Shown here piece after piece: positions 51,910 through 60,840 of a DNA stretch of 64,000 nt. Where the stretch lies: positions 124,001-188,000 of the forward strand of contig NSIP01000004.1 of NCBI GenBank assembly GCA_002737725.1. Direction: 5' to 3'. The first letter of the stretch is position 1. Each line of letters opens with the position of its first letter. The position numbers were made by a program, and so were the translations under genes. Source of the DNA: Rhodospirillaceae bacterium (GTDB lineage: Bacteria > Pseudomonadota > Alphaproteobacteria > Rhodospirillales > Rhodospirillaceae). The notes under the pieces were generated by a model, which saw nothing but the letters and a program-made list of their open reading frames with translations, searched no databases and had not been told where the DNA came from.

Positions 51910-52209
51910 TTACGAAATTTTTCTGAATGAAAAATTATCGGCATAGGCGCGCAGGCGCTGAGGTCGGGATTGAGGATCGACAATCCGGTACTCAAACCCC
52001 TTTTTCTTGGCAAAAGTGATCGCCTCATCCTTGGTGTTAAACCACATCCGGAGTTGGCGATTGGTGTCATGGCTGCCCGCCCAGCCCATCAGCGGATCGG
52101 CAACTGGGGCATCGCCCGCCTCAAAATCCACCAGCCATTTTTGCGTATTACGCAAACCCGACTGCATGGCGGTTTTGGTGGGGCGATAAATGCGGACACT
52201 ATTTGACAT
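51910..52209 (-). CDS. ETC complex I subunit (NDUFS4-like)
   Basis: A 99-residue protein of the 'ETC complex I subunit conserved region' family, the bacterial counterpart of mitochondrial NDUFS4 at the surface of NADH dehydrogenase. Visible: RIYRPTKTAMQSG at the N-terminus, then MGWAGSHDTNRQLRMWF and DEAITFAKKKGFEYRI. The family is nearly confined to alphaproteobacteria and mitochondria, which supports the taxonomic placing. GAGGAGG lies before the ATG. It sits between two tRNA genes, all on the minus strand. Confidence 0.92.
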   Translation of the reverse strand: MSNSVRIYRPTKTAMQSGLRNTQKWLVDFEAGDAPVADPLMGWAGSHDTNRQLRMWFNTKDEAITFAKKKGFEYRIVDPQSRPQRLRAYADNFSFRKIS

Positions 52210-52268
52210 GTCGACCTCCTCAACGGCCCTGAGTGTACCGCTGAACGCATTGAAAAAAATAAGAAATA

Positions 52269-52345
52269 TGGTCGGAGCGAGAGGATTCGAACCCCCGACA
52301 TCTAGCTCCCAAAGCTAGCGCTCTACCAGGCTGAGCTACGCTCCG
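52269..52345 (-). tRNA. tRNA-Pro (anticodon TGG)
   Basis: 77 bases including CCA. It starts with CGGAGCG paired with CGCTCCG, D-arm GCTCAGCCTGGTAGAGC, anticodon loop CTTTGGGA with TGG, T-arm GGGTTCGAATCC. Reads CCA and other CCN codons. Confidence 0.97.
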
Positions 52346-52517
52346 ACACCCCGAAAGGCCCGCAGTTTCTAAGGCTTCCGGGGCCGAACCGCAACACCTA
52401 CCCTTAAGGCCCCAAAACCGGAATTCTAGCCCTCCTGCCCCCGCAACCCACCCTGCCCTTGAGCAATCCGCAGGCCTACTATGGATTTTCTGGGATCAAT
52501 TTTGAGGGGAAGTTCAA

Positions 52518-52607
52518 ATGATCATGTCCATGAAAGCCCTGGCGTTCGGGATGTTGTGCGCCGCAAGCCTTTCGGCCTGCGGGCTATTCTGGGTTTCCCG
52601 TAGTTGA
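52518..52607 (+). CDS. Very small lipoprotein (29 aa)
   Basis: A 29-residue frame with a good binding site (GAGGGGAAG) and the features of a lipoprotein: basic start (MIMSMKALAFGM), hydrophobic core, and lipobox LSAC with Cys at residue 21. The mature peptide would be only nine residues (CGLFWVSRS). It resembles entericidin-like or other micro-lipoproteins by size only. It ends 5 bases before the stop of the convergent TonB receptor gene. Too short to be sure of expression. Confidence 0.55.
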   Translation: MIMSMKALAFGMLCAASLSACGLFWVSRS

Positions 52608-52612
52608 TCAGC

Positions 52613-55123
52613 TTACCACTTGTAGGTGGTGCGCGCGTAGTAGAAGCCGCCGTTAAACCCGGCTGGTGAGAAGTTGGAGTACTGCGTGAAGCCGCTCGCG
52701 TTCGGACCAGCAATGGTGCCACCCGGAATTGCAACCGTGGTCGGGACGAGGTCGGAGTAGGAGTCGAAAATGTTGTTCGCCCCAATAGCGATTTTCCAGC
52801 TCTCGGTGAAATCATAGCCCACTTCGGCATCGGCTACCCATTGCGAGCCGAATGTCTGATCAAGCCTGAGATCGGCGTTGCGTGAGGTGAACTCCCCGTA
52901 GCGGTTGGCGCGCAGGTTCAGGTCAATGCCATTGATGGAATAGTTCACGCCCAGGTTCAGCTTGTTCTTGGGCTGAGCTACGGTGAACCGCCCAGCTTCA
53001 ACACGCGCGAAGCGGTTGAGTTGCAAGCTTAACGCTGTCAGCGTTGAGGGATTGCCTTTGACGCTGCGCACGTTGGAATCGTTAAAATTGATGCCCGCTG
53101 TGAGGCCCAAGTCACCATCGCCTGCTGTCGTGTTGTAGCTGGCAATAATGTCGATGCCCTTGGTCCGGGTATCGATGGCATTTGTGAAGAAGCGCCCGCC
53201 CGTCACGCCGGGAAAGCCGCGAGCAGTAAGGAAGTTCTGCACCGCAGTTCCAGTCAGGTTCTCAGACAGGGCAATGCGATCATCGATGTCGATTTGATAG
53301 GCATCGATGGTCAGGTTGAGGCCATCGACGGGTTGGGTCGTGATGCCAAGGCTGAAGTTTTTGGACTTCTCGGCTTTCAGACCTTCAGCACCCAGCAATT
53401 TGGCTTCGGGGCTGTTGACGCGGAAAGTGCGAACTTCGAACGGAATGCCGCCGATAAAGTTGGTGGCCGTCGACGAGAAGTAGGTTTGCTGTAACGATGG
53501 GGCACGGAAGCCGTTAGAGACAGCACCACGAATACCGAAGTTATCGACCACGTTGAACTTGAAGGCGAACTTGCCCGAGGCGGTTGAGCCAAAGTCTGAG
53601 TAATCCTCAACGCGGCCCGCTACCGAGACCAACAAGGCATCGGACAGATTAGTTTCCATATCGATATAGGCTGATTTTGAATTACGTCCCGCATCGACCG
53701 CATCATTGGGGCGGAAACCTGGGAAGCCTTGGGCGCCGGGCGCGCTGAGCCCCGTGGTGTCTTGACGGCCGGGGTCGAGGAAGAGTGTCCGGCCACCATC
53801 GGCATATGATGCTGGCTCACCTGCCCCTAAGTTGTAGCTTTCATGACGCCATTCGGCACCGAAGGCGATGCTGAGTGACTGCGGCGTGCCAATTTCAGCT
53901 TCAGTCGCGAAATCCGCGTTGGCAACAACCTGTTGGTACAACAGATCACCGGCATAGAACTTGGTCGGTGTCGATGCGCCATAAGTTGCATTCAGCGTAT
54001 TTTCGACGCCAAATGGGAAGTGGTTGTAGCCGTACACAACACTGGTATCCCAGCGGAAGTCATCGCCGCCCTTTGCGCCACCGGCCACTGAGGCGTCGGT
54101 GATCTCGGAGGTGATGAAGGGCAAGAAGCCATTCGGGTAAATGGTGCGAATATTGTTGTTATCGCGCGGACGGCGCCAAGTTGCGCCGCTTTTGCCATCG
54201 CGTTTGCCGTAGTTGCCGAAGGAGTAAACTTCAACAGAGTCATTCAACGGCACGGACAAATTGTAAATCACGTTGATGTCTTTAACGCGGCTATCGCCGT
54301 ACTTGAAATTGTTGGTGCGGTCGATGGTGGCTTCGCGGGGGTCTGGCGTAGTGCCAATGTTATTGTATTGCTGGCGGATATCGGGGCCTTGGCGATTTGT
54401 AAAGCCGCGCTGGCGATACTCAGCAGTCAGGTTCAAGTAACCTTCTTCGCCCAACCCAATGCCCATGTTGGCTTGGGTTTGGTAAAGATCGCCATCGCCT
54501 TCATAATGCGAGCCCACGTTGGCTGTGACAGACCCGCCATCGCCTTCGTTTTTCAGAATGATGTTTATCACGCCTGCAATGGCGTCTGACCCATACTGAG
54601 CAGCCGCGCCATCACGCAGAATCTCAACACGTTGAATGGCCGATGTGGGAATGGCGTTCAAGTCGGCGGCGGTCGAGCCACGGCCAATCGAACCGTTCAA
54701 ATTTAACAGCGCCGTTTGGTGACGGCGCTTTCCGTTGATCAAGATCAAGGTTTGGTCGGGCGACAAGCCGCGCAAAGTGGCCGGGCGAACGTGGTCGGTG
54801 CCGTCGGTAATGCTAGGCTGTGGGAAGTTGTATGATGGAACAAGCGCGTTGAGCATTTTATTGATTTCGCCCAGGCCCGATTTCTCAAGGGCCGCGAATG
54901 ACACCACGTCGATGGGAACGGGCGAATCAGAAATGGTGCGGTCGATACGGCGCGTACCGGTGACAATAATTTCGTCTAAGCCGGCAGCAGCGGATTGGTC
55001 TTGCGCAAACACTGGTGCGCTAATTCCTGCGCCCAGCGTGGCGGTGATGGCGGTTGCCGCCAGCAATGAGGACTTACGTAAAACTCTATATAAGGTACGG
55101 TTCGTGTCAGGCGTTGTGGCCAT
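52613..55123 (-). CDS. TonB-dependent receptor (copy 3)
   Basis: An 836-residue receptor with a long signal peptide (N-terminus to about residue 40), a TonB-box-like LDEIIVTGTRR, plug (PATLRGLSPDQTLILINGKR, VEILRDGAAAQYGSDAIAG) and barrel up to the terminal YYARTTYKW. The IN-GKRRHQT and DGAAAQYGSDAIAGV sequences are typical of the group that sphingomonads and Caulobacter use for diverse organic ligands. It is not a close relative of the tandem pair. No dedicated exporter or regulator beside it; ligand unknown. Confidence 0.92.
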   Translation of the reverse strand: MATTPDTNRTLYRVLRKSSLLAATAITATLGAGISAPVFAQDQSAAAGLDEIIVTGTRRIDRTISDSPVPIDVVSFAALEKSGLGEINKMLNALVPSYNFPQPSITDGTDHVRPATLRGLSPDQTLILINGKRRHQTALLNLNGSIGRGSTAADLNAIPTSAIQRVEILRDGAAAQYGSDAIAGVINIILKNEGDGGSVTANVGSHYEGDGDLYQTQANMGIGLGEEGYLNLTAEYRQRGFTNRQGPDIRQQYNNIGTTPDPREATIDRTNNFKYGDSRVKDINVIYNLSVPLNDSVEVYSFGNYGKRDGKSGATWRRPRDNNNIRTIYPNGFLPFITSEITDASVAGGAKGGDDFRWDTSVVYGYNHFPFGVENTLNATYGASTPTKFYAGDLLYQQVVANADFATEAEIGTPQSLSIAFGAEWRHESYNLGAGEPASYADGGRTLFLDPGRQDTTGLSAPGAQGFPGFRPNDAVDAGRNSKSAYIDMETNLSDALLVSVAGRVEDYSDFGSTASGKFAFKFNVVDNFGIRGAVSNGFRAPSLQQTYFSSTATNFIGGIPFEVRTFRVNSPEAKLLGAEGLKAEKSKNFSLGITTQPVDGLNLTIDAYQIDIDDRIALSENLTGTAVQNFLTARGFPGVTGGRFFTNAIDTRTKGIDIIASYNTTAGDGDLGLTAGINFNDSNVRSVKGNPSTLTALSLQLNRFARVEAGRFTVAQPKNKLNLGVNYSINGIDLNLRANRYGEFTSRNADLRLDQTFGSQWVADAEVGYDFTESWKIAIGANNIFDSYSDLVPTTVAIPGGTIAGPNASGFTQYSNFSPAGFNGGFYYARTTYKW

Positions 55124-55444
55124 TGTTTTTCAAGCCTTCTTGATGTTAAGGAATTTTGACGTGTGCCAAGTCTATGCAGCCACACCCTCACCATCAACGC
55201 AGAAGAACGTTGGATTTAATTCACTTTTAAAGTGTGTCTCGTGTGCAACAGATGCAAATGGCCATTTTTATTCTGTGGTCGCCAAGCGGGGTGAAAATTC
55301 CTCCTCATCTGCGTGCAGAAAGCTGCGATTTGTAACGTAAAGCTGGACTGGACATAGCCCGCGCTGCAGGCCGAATCCATTTGTATCTGGAATGGCATAG
55401 CCCTATCTGTTGAGGTGAATAACTGAGTAAAAAGGGAGTTCTAG
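55124..55444. promoter_or_regulatory. Divergent region between TonB receptor 3 and an SDR gene
   Basis: 321 bp. It contains the perfect short palindrome CACTTT-T-AAAGTG (55222-55234), a candidate operator within 100 bp of the receptor start. Nothing else was recognised. Confidence 0.45.
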
Positions 55445-56161
55445 ATGAAACGGCGTTTGGCTTTAGCAATTTGGGCTTTGGTGGCAATGATGGGCGGCGG
55501 GCATTTGGCAAATGCAGCCGAGGGCTCGGCCCTGGTTTTTGGCGCCAACGGCAAACTTGGCTCAGAAATGGTGAAGGCCTTGTTGGCCAAGAACATGGAG
55601 GTGACCGCCTTCGTCCGCCCAACGTCTGACCGCTCACTCCTGGCCGGCTTAAAAATCAATTTTGTCGAGGGCGATGCGCGTAACAAAGCCGACGTCGACA
55701 AAGCTTTCGCCTCAAGCAAATTCACGCTTGCTGTCAACACCATCGCACGGCGCAGCCGCCAAGAGTTCGGCCTTTATGATTTGAGTCAGAACAACATCAC
55801 GTCTGCGGCCAAAGCCACCGGCGTGAAGCAGATGATCTTCTTCAGTTCCGTGGGTGTTGGCAGCAGCCGATCACTTTACACCGACAAAGCCTATGCAAAT
55901 TTCAAAGAAACCATGCAAGAGCGAGAAGCCGCAGAGAAAACGCTGATTGCCAGCGGCGTGAACTACACAATTGTGCGCACCGGAGGCGTGCTGAATGACA
56001 ACAACGCGACCGGCAAAGCCTACCTGAGCGAAAAGCCGATTTTGGGGGCAACCACGCGCATCGACCTCGCCGAAATCACGGTTGCTTGCGTAGGCGCAGA
56101 TTTCTGCAAAAACAAAATCTTCCACGCCGCCGACGTCACGCAAAAAGTGCCAGGGGAGTGA
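55445..56161 (+). CDS. Exported atypical SDR (NAD(P)-binding) protein
   Basis: A 238-residue protein with a plain signal peptide (MKRRLALAIWALVAMMGGGHLANAAE is the start, cut near ANA) followed directly by a Rossmann fold of the SDR_a5/NmrA type: ALVFGANGKLGSEMVKAL, with the nucleotide loop GANGKLG, then FVEGDARN and FFSSVGVGS. The fold usually binds NAD(P)H, which is not known to be free in the periplasm. So either the leader keeps it membrane-bound on the inside or it binds something else. It ends 26 bases before the stop of a convergent small gene. Confidence 0.78.
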   Translation: MKRRLALAIWALVAMMGGGHLANAAEGSALVFGANGKLGSEMVKALLAKNMEVTAFVRPTSDRSLLAGLKINFVEGDARNKADVDKAFASSKFTLAVNTIARRSRQEFGLYDLSQNNITSAAKATGVKQMIFFSSVGVGSSRSLYTDKAYANFKETMQEREAAEKTLIASGVNYTIVRTGGVLNDNNATGKAYLSEKPILGATTRIDLAEITVACVGADFCKNKIFHAADVTQKVPGE

Positions 56162-56187
56162 GGCGCTGCCTTTATTGAGCAATGCCA

Positions 56188-56397
56188 TCAAAACTTGCGG
56201 CGAAAGAACCACACGGCGTGGTAACCAGCCCAATATATAACGAGCGCTGTTTGTAATAGCAGCAACACAACTCCTGTGCCCATGGCAAGATCAAAGAATG
56301 CCATGGGCTTCAGGCGGCGGGGCTGTCCATCAACAAACCAGTTCGGTGGCCCTGCTTTGCGTTTGAATGGATAAATGACGGCACAGGACACCCCCAT
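56188..56397 (-). CDS. Small membrane protein, unknown
   Basis: A 69-residue frame (an in-frame start at 56475 would make 95) with one strongly hydrophobic helix (FDLAMGTGVVLLLLQTALVIYWAGY) after a basic, Pro-rich N-terminus and a C-terminal FFRRKF. No family recognised. The positive C-terminus and hydrophobic core are consistent with a real single-pass protein, but no ribosome binding site supports either start. Confidence 0.4.
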   Translation of the reverse strand: MGVSCAVIYPFKRKAGPPNWFVDGQPRRLKPMAFFDLAMGTGVVLLLLQTALVIYWAGYHAVWFFRRKF

Positions 56398-56753
56398 TGA
56401 ATTGTGGTCAGTGGAGCACCAGAAAACGTGTCCACCAAATATTAGAGCCGCCACGAGAGTATTTCGAAACGCCACAACATCTGAGGCCGATAAGGAAGGG
56501 CTGCGTTAACAGATTCTTTGGTACACGTTTCAGGAAGTGATTTGGCCCAATCGACAGAACGCGTAAGGATCCAAGGCATACAGCCGCCGTGGAGAGGTAT
56601 CGCTAAAAAAACAACTGGTCCAACAGGGATACTTGCGAAGTCATATCTACAGCCATTACAAGTAAGACCGTAAAGAACGTGATTAAGGTAACAAAAGATC
56701 GCCACGTCTTCATCTAGCGTCACCGCACGACATGAAAACGTAAGAACAAAAAT
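56398..56753. other. Region with no supportable gene
   Basis: 356 bp upstream of the small membrane protein. Minus-strand frames exist but show no domain, signal or ribosome binding site. Nothing can be called. Confidence 0.4.
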
Positions 56754-57008
56754 TCACCGTCCGCGGCAACCTGAACGGCGCACGTCCTCAAAAAAGTCCT
56801 TTTCCCATGGCCGTTCGTCATATACGCGCTGCCCATACGCTCCATAGTCGCTCACCTTATCTTTGCCGAGTCCTTGATAGAGGGTCGCCAATTTAGCAAT
56901 CGTCGGATCTACGAGGCGGTCCCACGTCCTGCCTATCAATTTTGTTGCGGCTCTGATGTTCGTTTCGGGGTCATAGGCCGACTTTTTGTCAATTCCAAGG
57001 CCACCCAT
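56754..57008 (-). pseudogene. C-terminal remnant of a lytic transglycosylase-like gene
   Basis: An 84-codon frame whose product has a pattern close to the end of SLT-type transglycosylase domains: SAYDPETNIRAATKLIGRTWD, then IAKLATLYQGLGKDKVSDYGAY. The catalytic N-terminal part with the Glu is missing. The upstream stretch is interrupted by a TAA and reads in other frames. A 5'-truncated or shifted relic is the most likely explanation; the assignment is from pattern only. Confidence 0.45.
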
Positions 57009-57103
57009 ATCTCGGGATTAATATATATAGGGCGGACAGGTTTAAGATTCTTGAATGTGCCCACCCTCATCCCCGTAGGGATGTGACCAACCGGAGCATC
57101 CTG

Positions 57104-57724
57104 ATGACATCGACGCTGGCCCAAACCAAAACTGAGCTTTTGTCCCTATCGGCCACCACCGATGCGGGGTTTGAGTCGGGCAAGGATGCCGACATTATAG
57201 CGCGCATCAAAACGTTAGCCGCCGACGTGGAAGCGCAAACACCCACACCTGACCCATCGGCCCATCTGGCCAAAATGAATGGCCGGTGGAAATTGCTGTA
57301 TTCGAGTTTTGGTCTCGAACGCGACACCAACTTACGGCGCATCTCGTTCGGCACCTTACCACGCGATGCGAAAATCCGTCTCAGTGGCGTATTCCAAGTG
57401 GTCGACGCCGCCACTGGCCAATACGACAACCACGTGGAATTTACAGCTGGCGATGTGCCCGGTGTTCACATCACGCAAGGCAAATTCATACCTGAAGCCA
57501 GCGACAAAAAGCGCCTGACCATTACCTTCACGGCCAACGCGGCCGTGCCGCGCGGAACAGAGATCACCGATGCTGCTTTGCGCGCTGCCCTGGATGTGAG
57601 TGGTGACCAGCGCCTGGACGCGCCGCTCAAATTCACCGGCTGGTCCGATGTGACCTACCTCGACGCCGACACCCGTTTGATGCGCGGCAATGCTGGAAAC
57701 TTGTATGTGCTGGTTCGCAGTTAA
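57104..57724 (+). CDS. PAP/fibrillin family protein
   Basis: A 206-residue protein with the layout of plastid lipid-associated (PAP/fibrillin) proteins: N-terminal helices (TKTELLSLSATTDAGFESG), then NGRWKLLYSSFGLE (about 67-80), and the end segment VTYLDADTRLMRGNAGNLYVLVR. Plant fibrillins are lipocalin-like and bind lipids in plastoglobules; bacterial members are mostly cyanobacterial but occur elsewhere. No signal peptide is seen, so the protein is probably cytosolic. CCGGAGC precedes the ATG at 57104. Confidence 0.8.
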   Translation: MTSTLAQTKTELLSLSATTDAGFESGKDADIIARIKTLAADVEAQTPTPDPSAHLAKMNGRWKLLYSSFGLERDTNLRRISFGTLPRDAKIRLSGVFQVVDAATGQYDNHVEFTAGDVPGVHITQGKFIPEASDKKRLTITFTANAAVPRGTEITDAALRAALDVSGDQRLDAPLKFTGWSDVTYLDADTRLMRGNAGNLYVLVRS

Positions 57725-57921
57725 ACCGCGCGATTGTCGGCCCCAGTCATAACGGTAACCATGAATGGCACAATTTTATCATGGATTTAGCGAGCTGTTA
57801 TTTTTGCTCCCCTGGGGTCTAAAAAACCGTTTATGATTTGTGGTTGCGACTCGATATTATTCGGCAACTCAATGATGATAAGCACAAGCGTAACGCTCGA
57901 CCAACAGAGGCAACACGAGGG
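57725..57921. other. Intergenic region
   Basis: 197 bp after the fibrillin gene; no gene or hairpin of note. Confidence 0.4.
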
Positions 57922-58370
57922 ATGACCAAGTGACTCTGTGCGATCAGTTCTTCGATCATTGGAAGTCTGTCCCCAAGAAAAGGTCTTTTGCCTAAGTTGC
58001 GTGATTACCTGGACTACAGCCCAACACCGCAACACAAACCTGGACCTTGATTTTTGATCTGGAGGACACGCGCCTGCCTTTACGCTTGGTCGGAACGCAA
58101 TTGACCAACATCATGGGCAAGGAACTGACGGGCACAGACAACTTGCTGGTGTACCCTAAGCCCCAACGCGCTGACTTCATGAGACGCCATCGCCTTCTCG
58201 CGCGTCAACCTTGCGGTATGCGCTCGTCCTCGTTTGCAAGCTCGATCAAGGGCCCCGTGATTGAGATGACCGGAATTGCCTCGCCACTCATTCGCGATGA
58301 CGGCGCGCTGTCGGTGGTGCGCGTGATTGAAGTGATTCAAGCTGTGGCAACCGGCAACCAACTTTCGTAA
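57922..58370 (+). pseudogene. PAS_5-type gene broken by frameshifts
   Basis: Joining three frames gives a PAS_5-like protein: DQFFDHWKSVPKK, then LPKLRDYLDYSPTPQHK, then WTLIFDLEDTRLPLRLVGTQ followed by NIMGKELTGTDNLLVYPKPQ and the end VRVIEVIQAV. At least two frameshifts lie between 57985 and 58045. PAS_5 proteins are an alphaproteobacterial family of sensor-like small proteins of unknown ligand. The last 107 codons (from 58047) are open and could be made as a fragment, but without the first third of the fold. Confidence 0.6.
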
Positions 58371-58445
58371 GTCAGCACGGCGCCCAAACCCTCGATCTGG
58401 ATAGACATCGGCGCTGGCGTGCCGGACAAGCCAAAAAGTGATATT

Positions 58446-58838
58446 TTACTTCTTGCCGCGTTTGATGCCACGCGCTTTACGCGCCGCATACCGGGCATCG
58501 CGGGCGGCTTTGGCCTCGGCTTCAGCCAACACAGCACGGTCGGCTTCCTCGCGAGACGCAATTTCAGCAGTGACAAGGGCTTCTTGTTCGGCGATTTTGC
58601 GCGCGGCTTCCTCAGCGGCTTTGCGCACCGCCTCTTCGGCTGCAAGCTTGGCCTTCAAGGCTGCGCGTTCGGCTTCGCGCTCAGCGCGGGCCGCAGCCAG
58701 CTTCACGCGTTCGGCTTGGCGGGCAGCAAAGTTGGGATCGTTTGCGCCGAATTTAGCGCGGAATTGTTCCATCTGAGCGCGTTTGGCTTCAGAAGCAGTG
58801 GTCTGCCGCTCGGCGTGACCTTGGGGTTTAAAGCTCAA
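58446..58838 (-). CDS. DUF6481 family protein
   Basis: A 130-residue, strongly helical, charged protein. N-terminal FAERQTTASEAK-like start (HAERQTTASEAKRAQMEQFRAKF), then an Ala/Glu/Arg-rich coiled-coil-like section from about 45 to 115 and a basic end (ARKARGIKRGKK). This is the pattern of DUF6481, small proteins of alphaproteobacteria often annotated as hypothetical. It may bind nucleic acid through its basic tail (inference). Convergent with the PAS_5 relic. Confidence 0.75.
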   Translation of the reverse strand: MSFKPQGHAERQTTASEAKRAQMEQFRAKFGANDPNFAARQAERVKLAAARAEREAERAALKAKLAAEEAVRKAAEEAARKIAEQEALVTAEIASREEADRAVLAEAEAKAARDARYAARKARGIKRGKK

Positions 58839-59015
58839 TCAGTATCTCCGGATCGGTGAGGATATATAGCGCGCGACAGCGCGTGGGAAAGTGCATACAC
58901 GTTCCCGCCGCCCCTGAACAGAGGCGCAAAACACTCCAAATCTTGGCTTGCTTTATAGTTTCGAGTAACTACTATAGATAGAATACAACGCCCTATCATT
59001 CTATCTGAGATATTA

Positions 59016-59297
59016 ATGTCCCACCCGACGACCACAGCAAAAGATGCCCGTGGCGCGCACGAGTTGCTCACGGCGGGCCTGGCCAAAACTGTTGTATATT
59101 TGCTCGAGGGCAACGGGGATATGGCCGTGGGCCTGAGGCTGGCGCTGCGACAAGTGGGGCTGACCAACACGCGCTCGTCTCGGCCACCACCGAACTGATG
59201 AGCCAGTTGAACCAAAACCCCGCCGATGTCGTGATTTTGTCCGAGAGTCCCGATCACGACGCTTTTGACTTGGCCAAGAAGATGCGGCAAGTTTACT
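59016..59297 (+). pseudogene. Truncated, frameshifted response-regulator-like gene
   Basis: Two adjacent frames read as one receiver-type domain: AKTVVYLLEGNGDMAVGLRL followed, after a one-base shift near 59171, by LVSATTELMSQLNQNPADVV, ILSESPDHDAFDLAKKMRQV and then an abrupt end. The order (YLLE-NG, PADVVIL, second acidic loop) matches the first half of a REC domain. At about 59297 it runs into a PAS_5 relic of the opposite strand. A deletion end point. Confidence 0.5.
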
Positions 59298-59543
59298 CGA
59301 GAATAGCTTGCGACGCGCAGCCTCGGGCAGAAATAGGGCATAATCTTGCCCGGTCGTGTCCGTTCCCATCAGCGACACCATACCGGTGCCAAAAAACCTT
59401 ACGCGCAATGTGGTGGGCGCAATGTCGGTGATGATCGTCCAGGGTGCGATCGCAGGCTCGAACTGGTCGAGAAAATCAGGCAGCGTCGGCACCAGGCCAT
59501 TTACAATGCGAGACTGCTGATACCTTTGAAACGTCCCAATCAT
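59298..59543 (-). pseudogene. PAS_5-type fragment
   Basis: Read from about 59543 the sequence gives LPDFLDQFEPAIAPWTIITD, then RVRFFGTGMVSLMGTDTTGQ and LPEAARRKLFSS, the first two thirds of a PAS_5 domain; the rest is missing where it meets the response-regulator relic. The first half is intact in frame, so a short protein could be made, but the fold is incomplete. Confidence 0.5.
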
Positions 59544-59827
59544 TTCTGATCGTGGCAGTTCAACTTCAATCACCACGCGATATCCCCCTGCACTCCATCG
59601 CCACAATCGCAATCTTGACCCGTGTCAAAGTTTTACGCCCAAAGAGCGCATACAATGCCTGCACCCTAGGCTATGATTCCCCGACACTGCCCGAAACCAT
59701 CAGGAGATCCACCATGTCGATACGCTATAAGTGCTTGGTGTCACGAAGTCTTCATATAAGTTGGGATGGTATTTGCCCAAAGTAACCTTGCGCGAACCTT
59801 TTTGCGCGCAGGACTGGAGCCGTGATC

Positions 59828-60769
59828 ATGACCACCAAAGACAGCGACGAAATTTTACGACGCGCGCGACGCATTGCCGCCGAAATGCGCGACAGCATCG
59901 ACGAAGAGTTAGAGATGGAGTTGGACGATGGTCGGCTAGCCGCGCTGCTGACCGCGACCGAACAGGAGTCGCGCCCTGATGATGCCGTTGGCGAAACGCT
60001 AGACCGGCCCACCTATTTCAAAGAGCTCTTCCACCTGCAACGCGAACTTGTGCGCCTGCAAGATTGGGTTGTGGCCAACAAGCTAAAAGTGGTGGTGATT
60101 TTTGAAGGCCGCGATGCGGCTGGCAAAGGTGGCGTGATTAAACGCATCACGCAACGCCTGAACCCGCGTGTGTGCCGCGTCGCAGCCCTGCCCGCGCCCA
60201 ATGAGCGCGAGCGCACGCAATGGTATTTTCAACGCTATGTCGAACACTTGCCTGCTGCGGGCGAGATCGTGCTGTTTGACCGCAGTTGGTACAACCGCGC
60301 GGGCGTCGAGCGCGTGATGGGCTTTTGCACCGACGGCGATTTGGAGGAATTTTACCGCACTGTGCCTGCATTTGAAAACATGCTGGTGGGCTCGGGAATT
60401 GTTTTGCTGAAATATTGGTTCTCGATCACCGACGAAGAGCAGTACATGCGGTTTCAAATGCGCATTCGCGACCCCATTAAACAATGGAAGCTGTCACCGA
60501 TGGATTTGGAATCCCGCCGCCGGTGGGAGCAATACACCAAAGCCAAAGAGATGATGCTTGAGCGCACCCACATTCCCGAAGCGCCGTGGTGGGTGGTCGA
60601 AGCGGTCGACAGAAAGCGCGCGCGACTGAATTGCATTACGCACCTGCTCAGCTCCATTCCCTATGGCGATGTGCAGCACAAGCCCGTGAAACTGCCCAAG
60701 CGCGTGCGCCACCTTAACTACATACGCGGGCCTGTGCCCCGCGACATGTACGTGCCCGCGATTTATTAG
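59828..60769 (+). CDS. ppk2: Polyphosphate kinase 2
   Basis: A 313-residue PPK2-family enzyme that transfers phosphate between polyphosphate and nucleoside phosphates. Walker A GRDAAGKGG (94-102), the lid and Walker B block DRSWYNRAGVERVMGF (151-166), and an acidic helical N-terminus (about 5-40, SIDEELEMELDDGR). Length is usual for single-domain PPK2. The ATG at 59828 follows GGAG; an in-frame GTG at 59822 is less likely. Stand-alone. Class (NDP or NMP kinase) not resolved here. Confidence 0.92.
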   Translation: MTTKDSDEILRRARRIAAEMRDSIDEELEMELDDGRLAALLTATEQESRPDDAVGETLDRPTYFKELFHLQRELVRLQDWVVANKLKVVVIFEGRDAAGKGGVIKRITQRLNPRVCRVAALPAPNERERTQWYFQRYVEHLPAAGEIVLFDRSWYNRAGVERVMGFCTDGDLEEFYRTVPAFENMLVGSGIVLLKYWFSITDEEQYMRFQMRIRDPIKQWKLSPMDLESRRRWEQYTKAKEMMLERTHIPEAPWWVVEAVDRKRARLNCITHLLSSIPYGDVQHKPVKLPKRVRHLNYIRGPVPRDMYVPAIY

Positions 60770-60840
60770 CGCCAGACTCGGGCACAAAATATACGAGCGC
60801 CGGTCTCGGGCGCAAAGAAAAAAGCCGGTCTCGGGCGCGC
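60769..60840. repeat. Three imperfect 17-20-bp repeats
   Basis: GCGCCAGACTCGGGCACAAA (60769-60788), GCGCCGGTCTCGGGCGCAAA (60797-60816) and GCCGGTCTCGGGCGCGC (60824-60840), spaced about 28 bp apart, in the gap between the PPK2 and YgaP-like genes. Two of them are nearly the same. No array or Cas gene accompanies them. Confidence 0.65.

Noticed and set aside
56442-56723. A 93-codon minus-strand frame
   Set aside because: No domain, no ribosome binding site; overlaps the longer version of the small membrane protein.
60769-60840. CRISPR array
   Set aside because: Only three imperfect short units, repeats not constant, no Cas gene.
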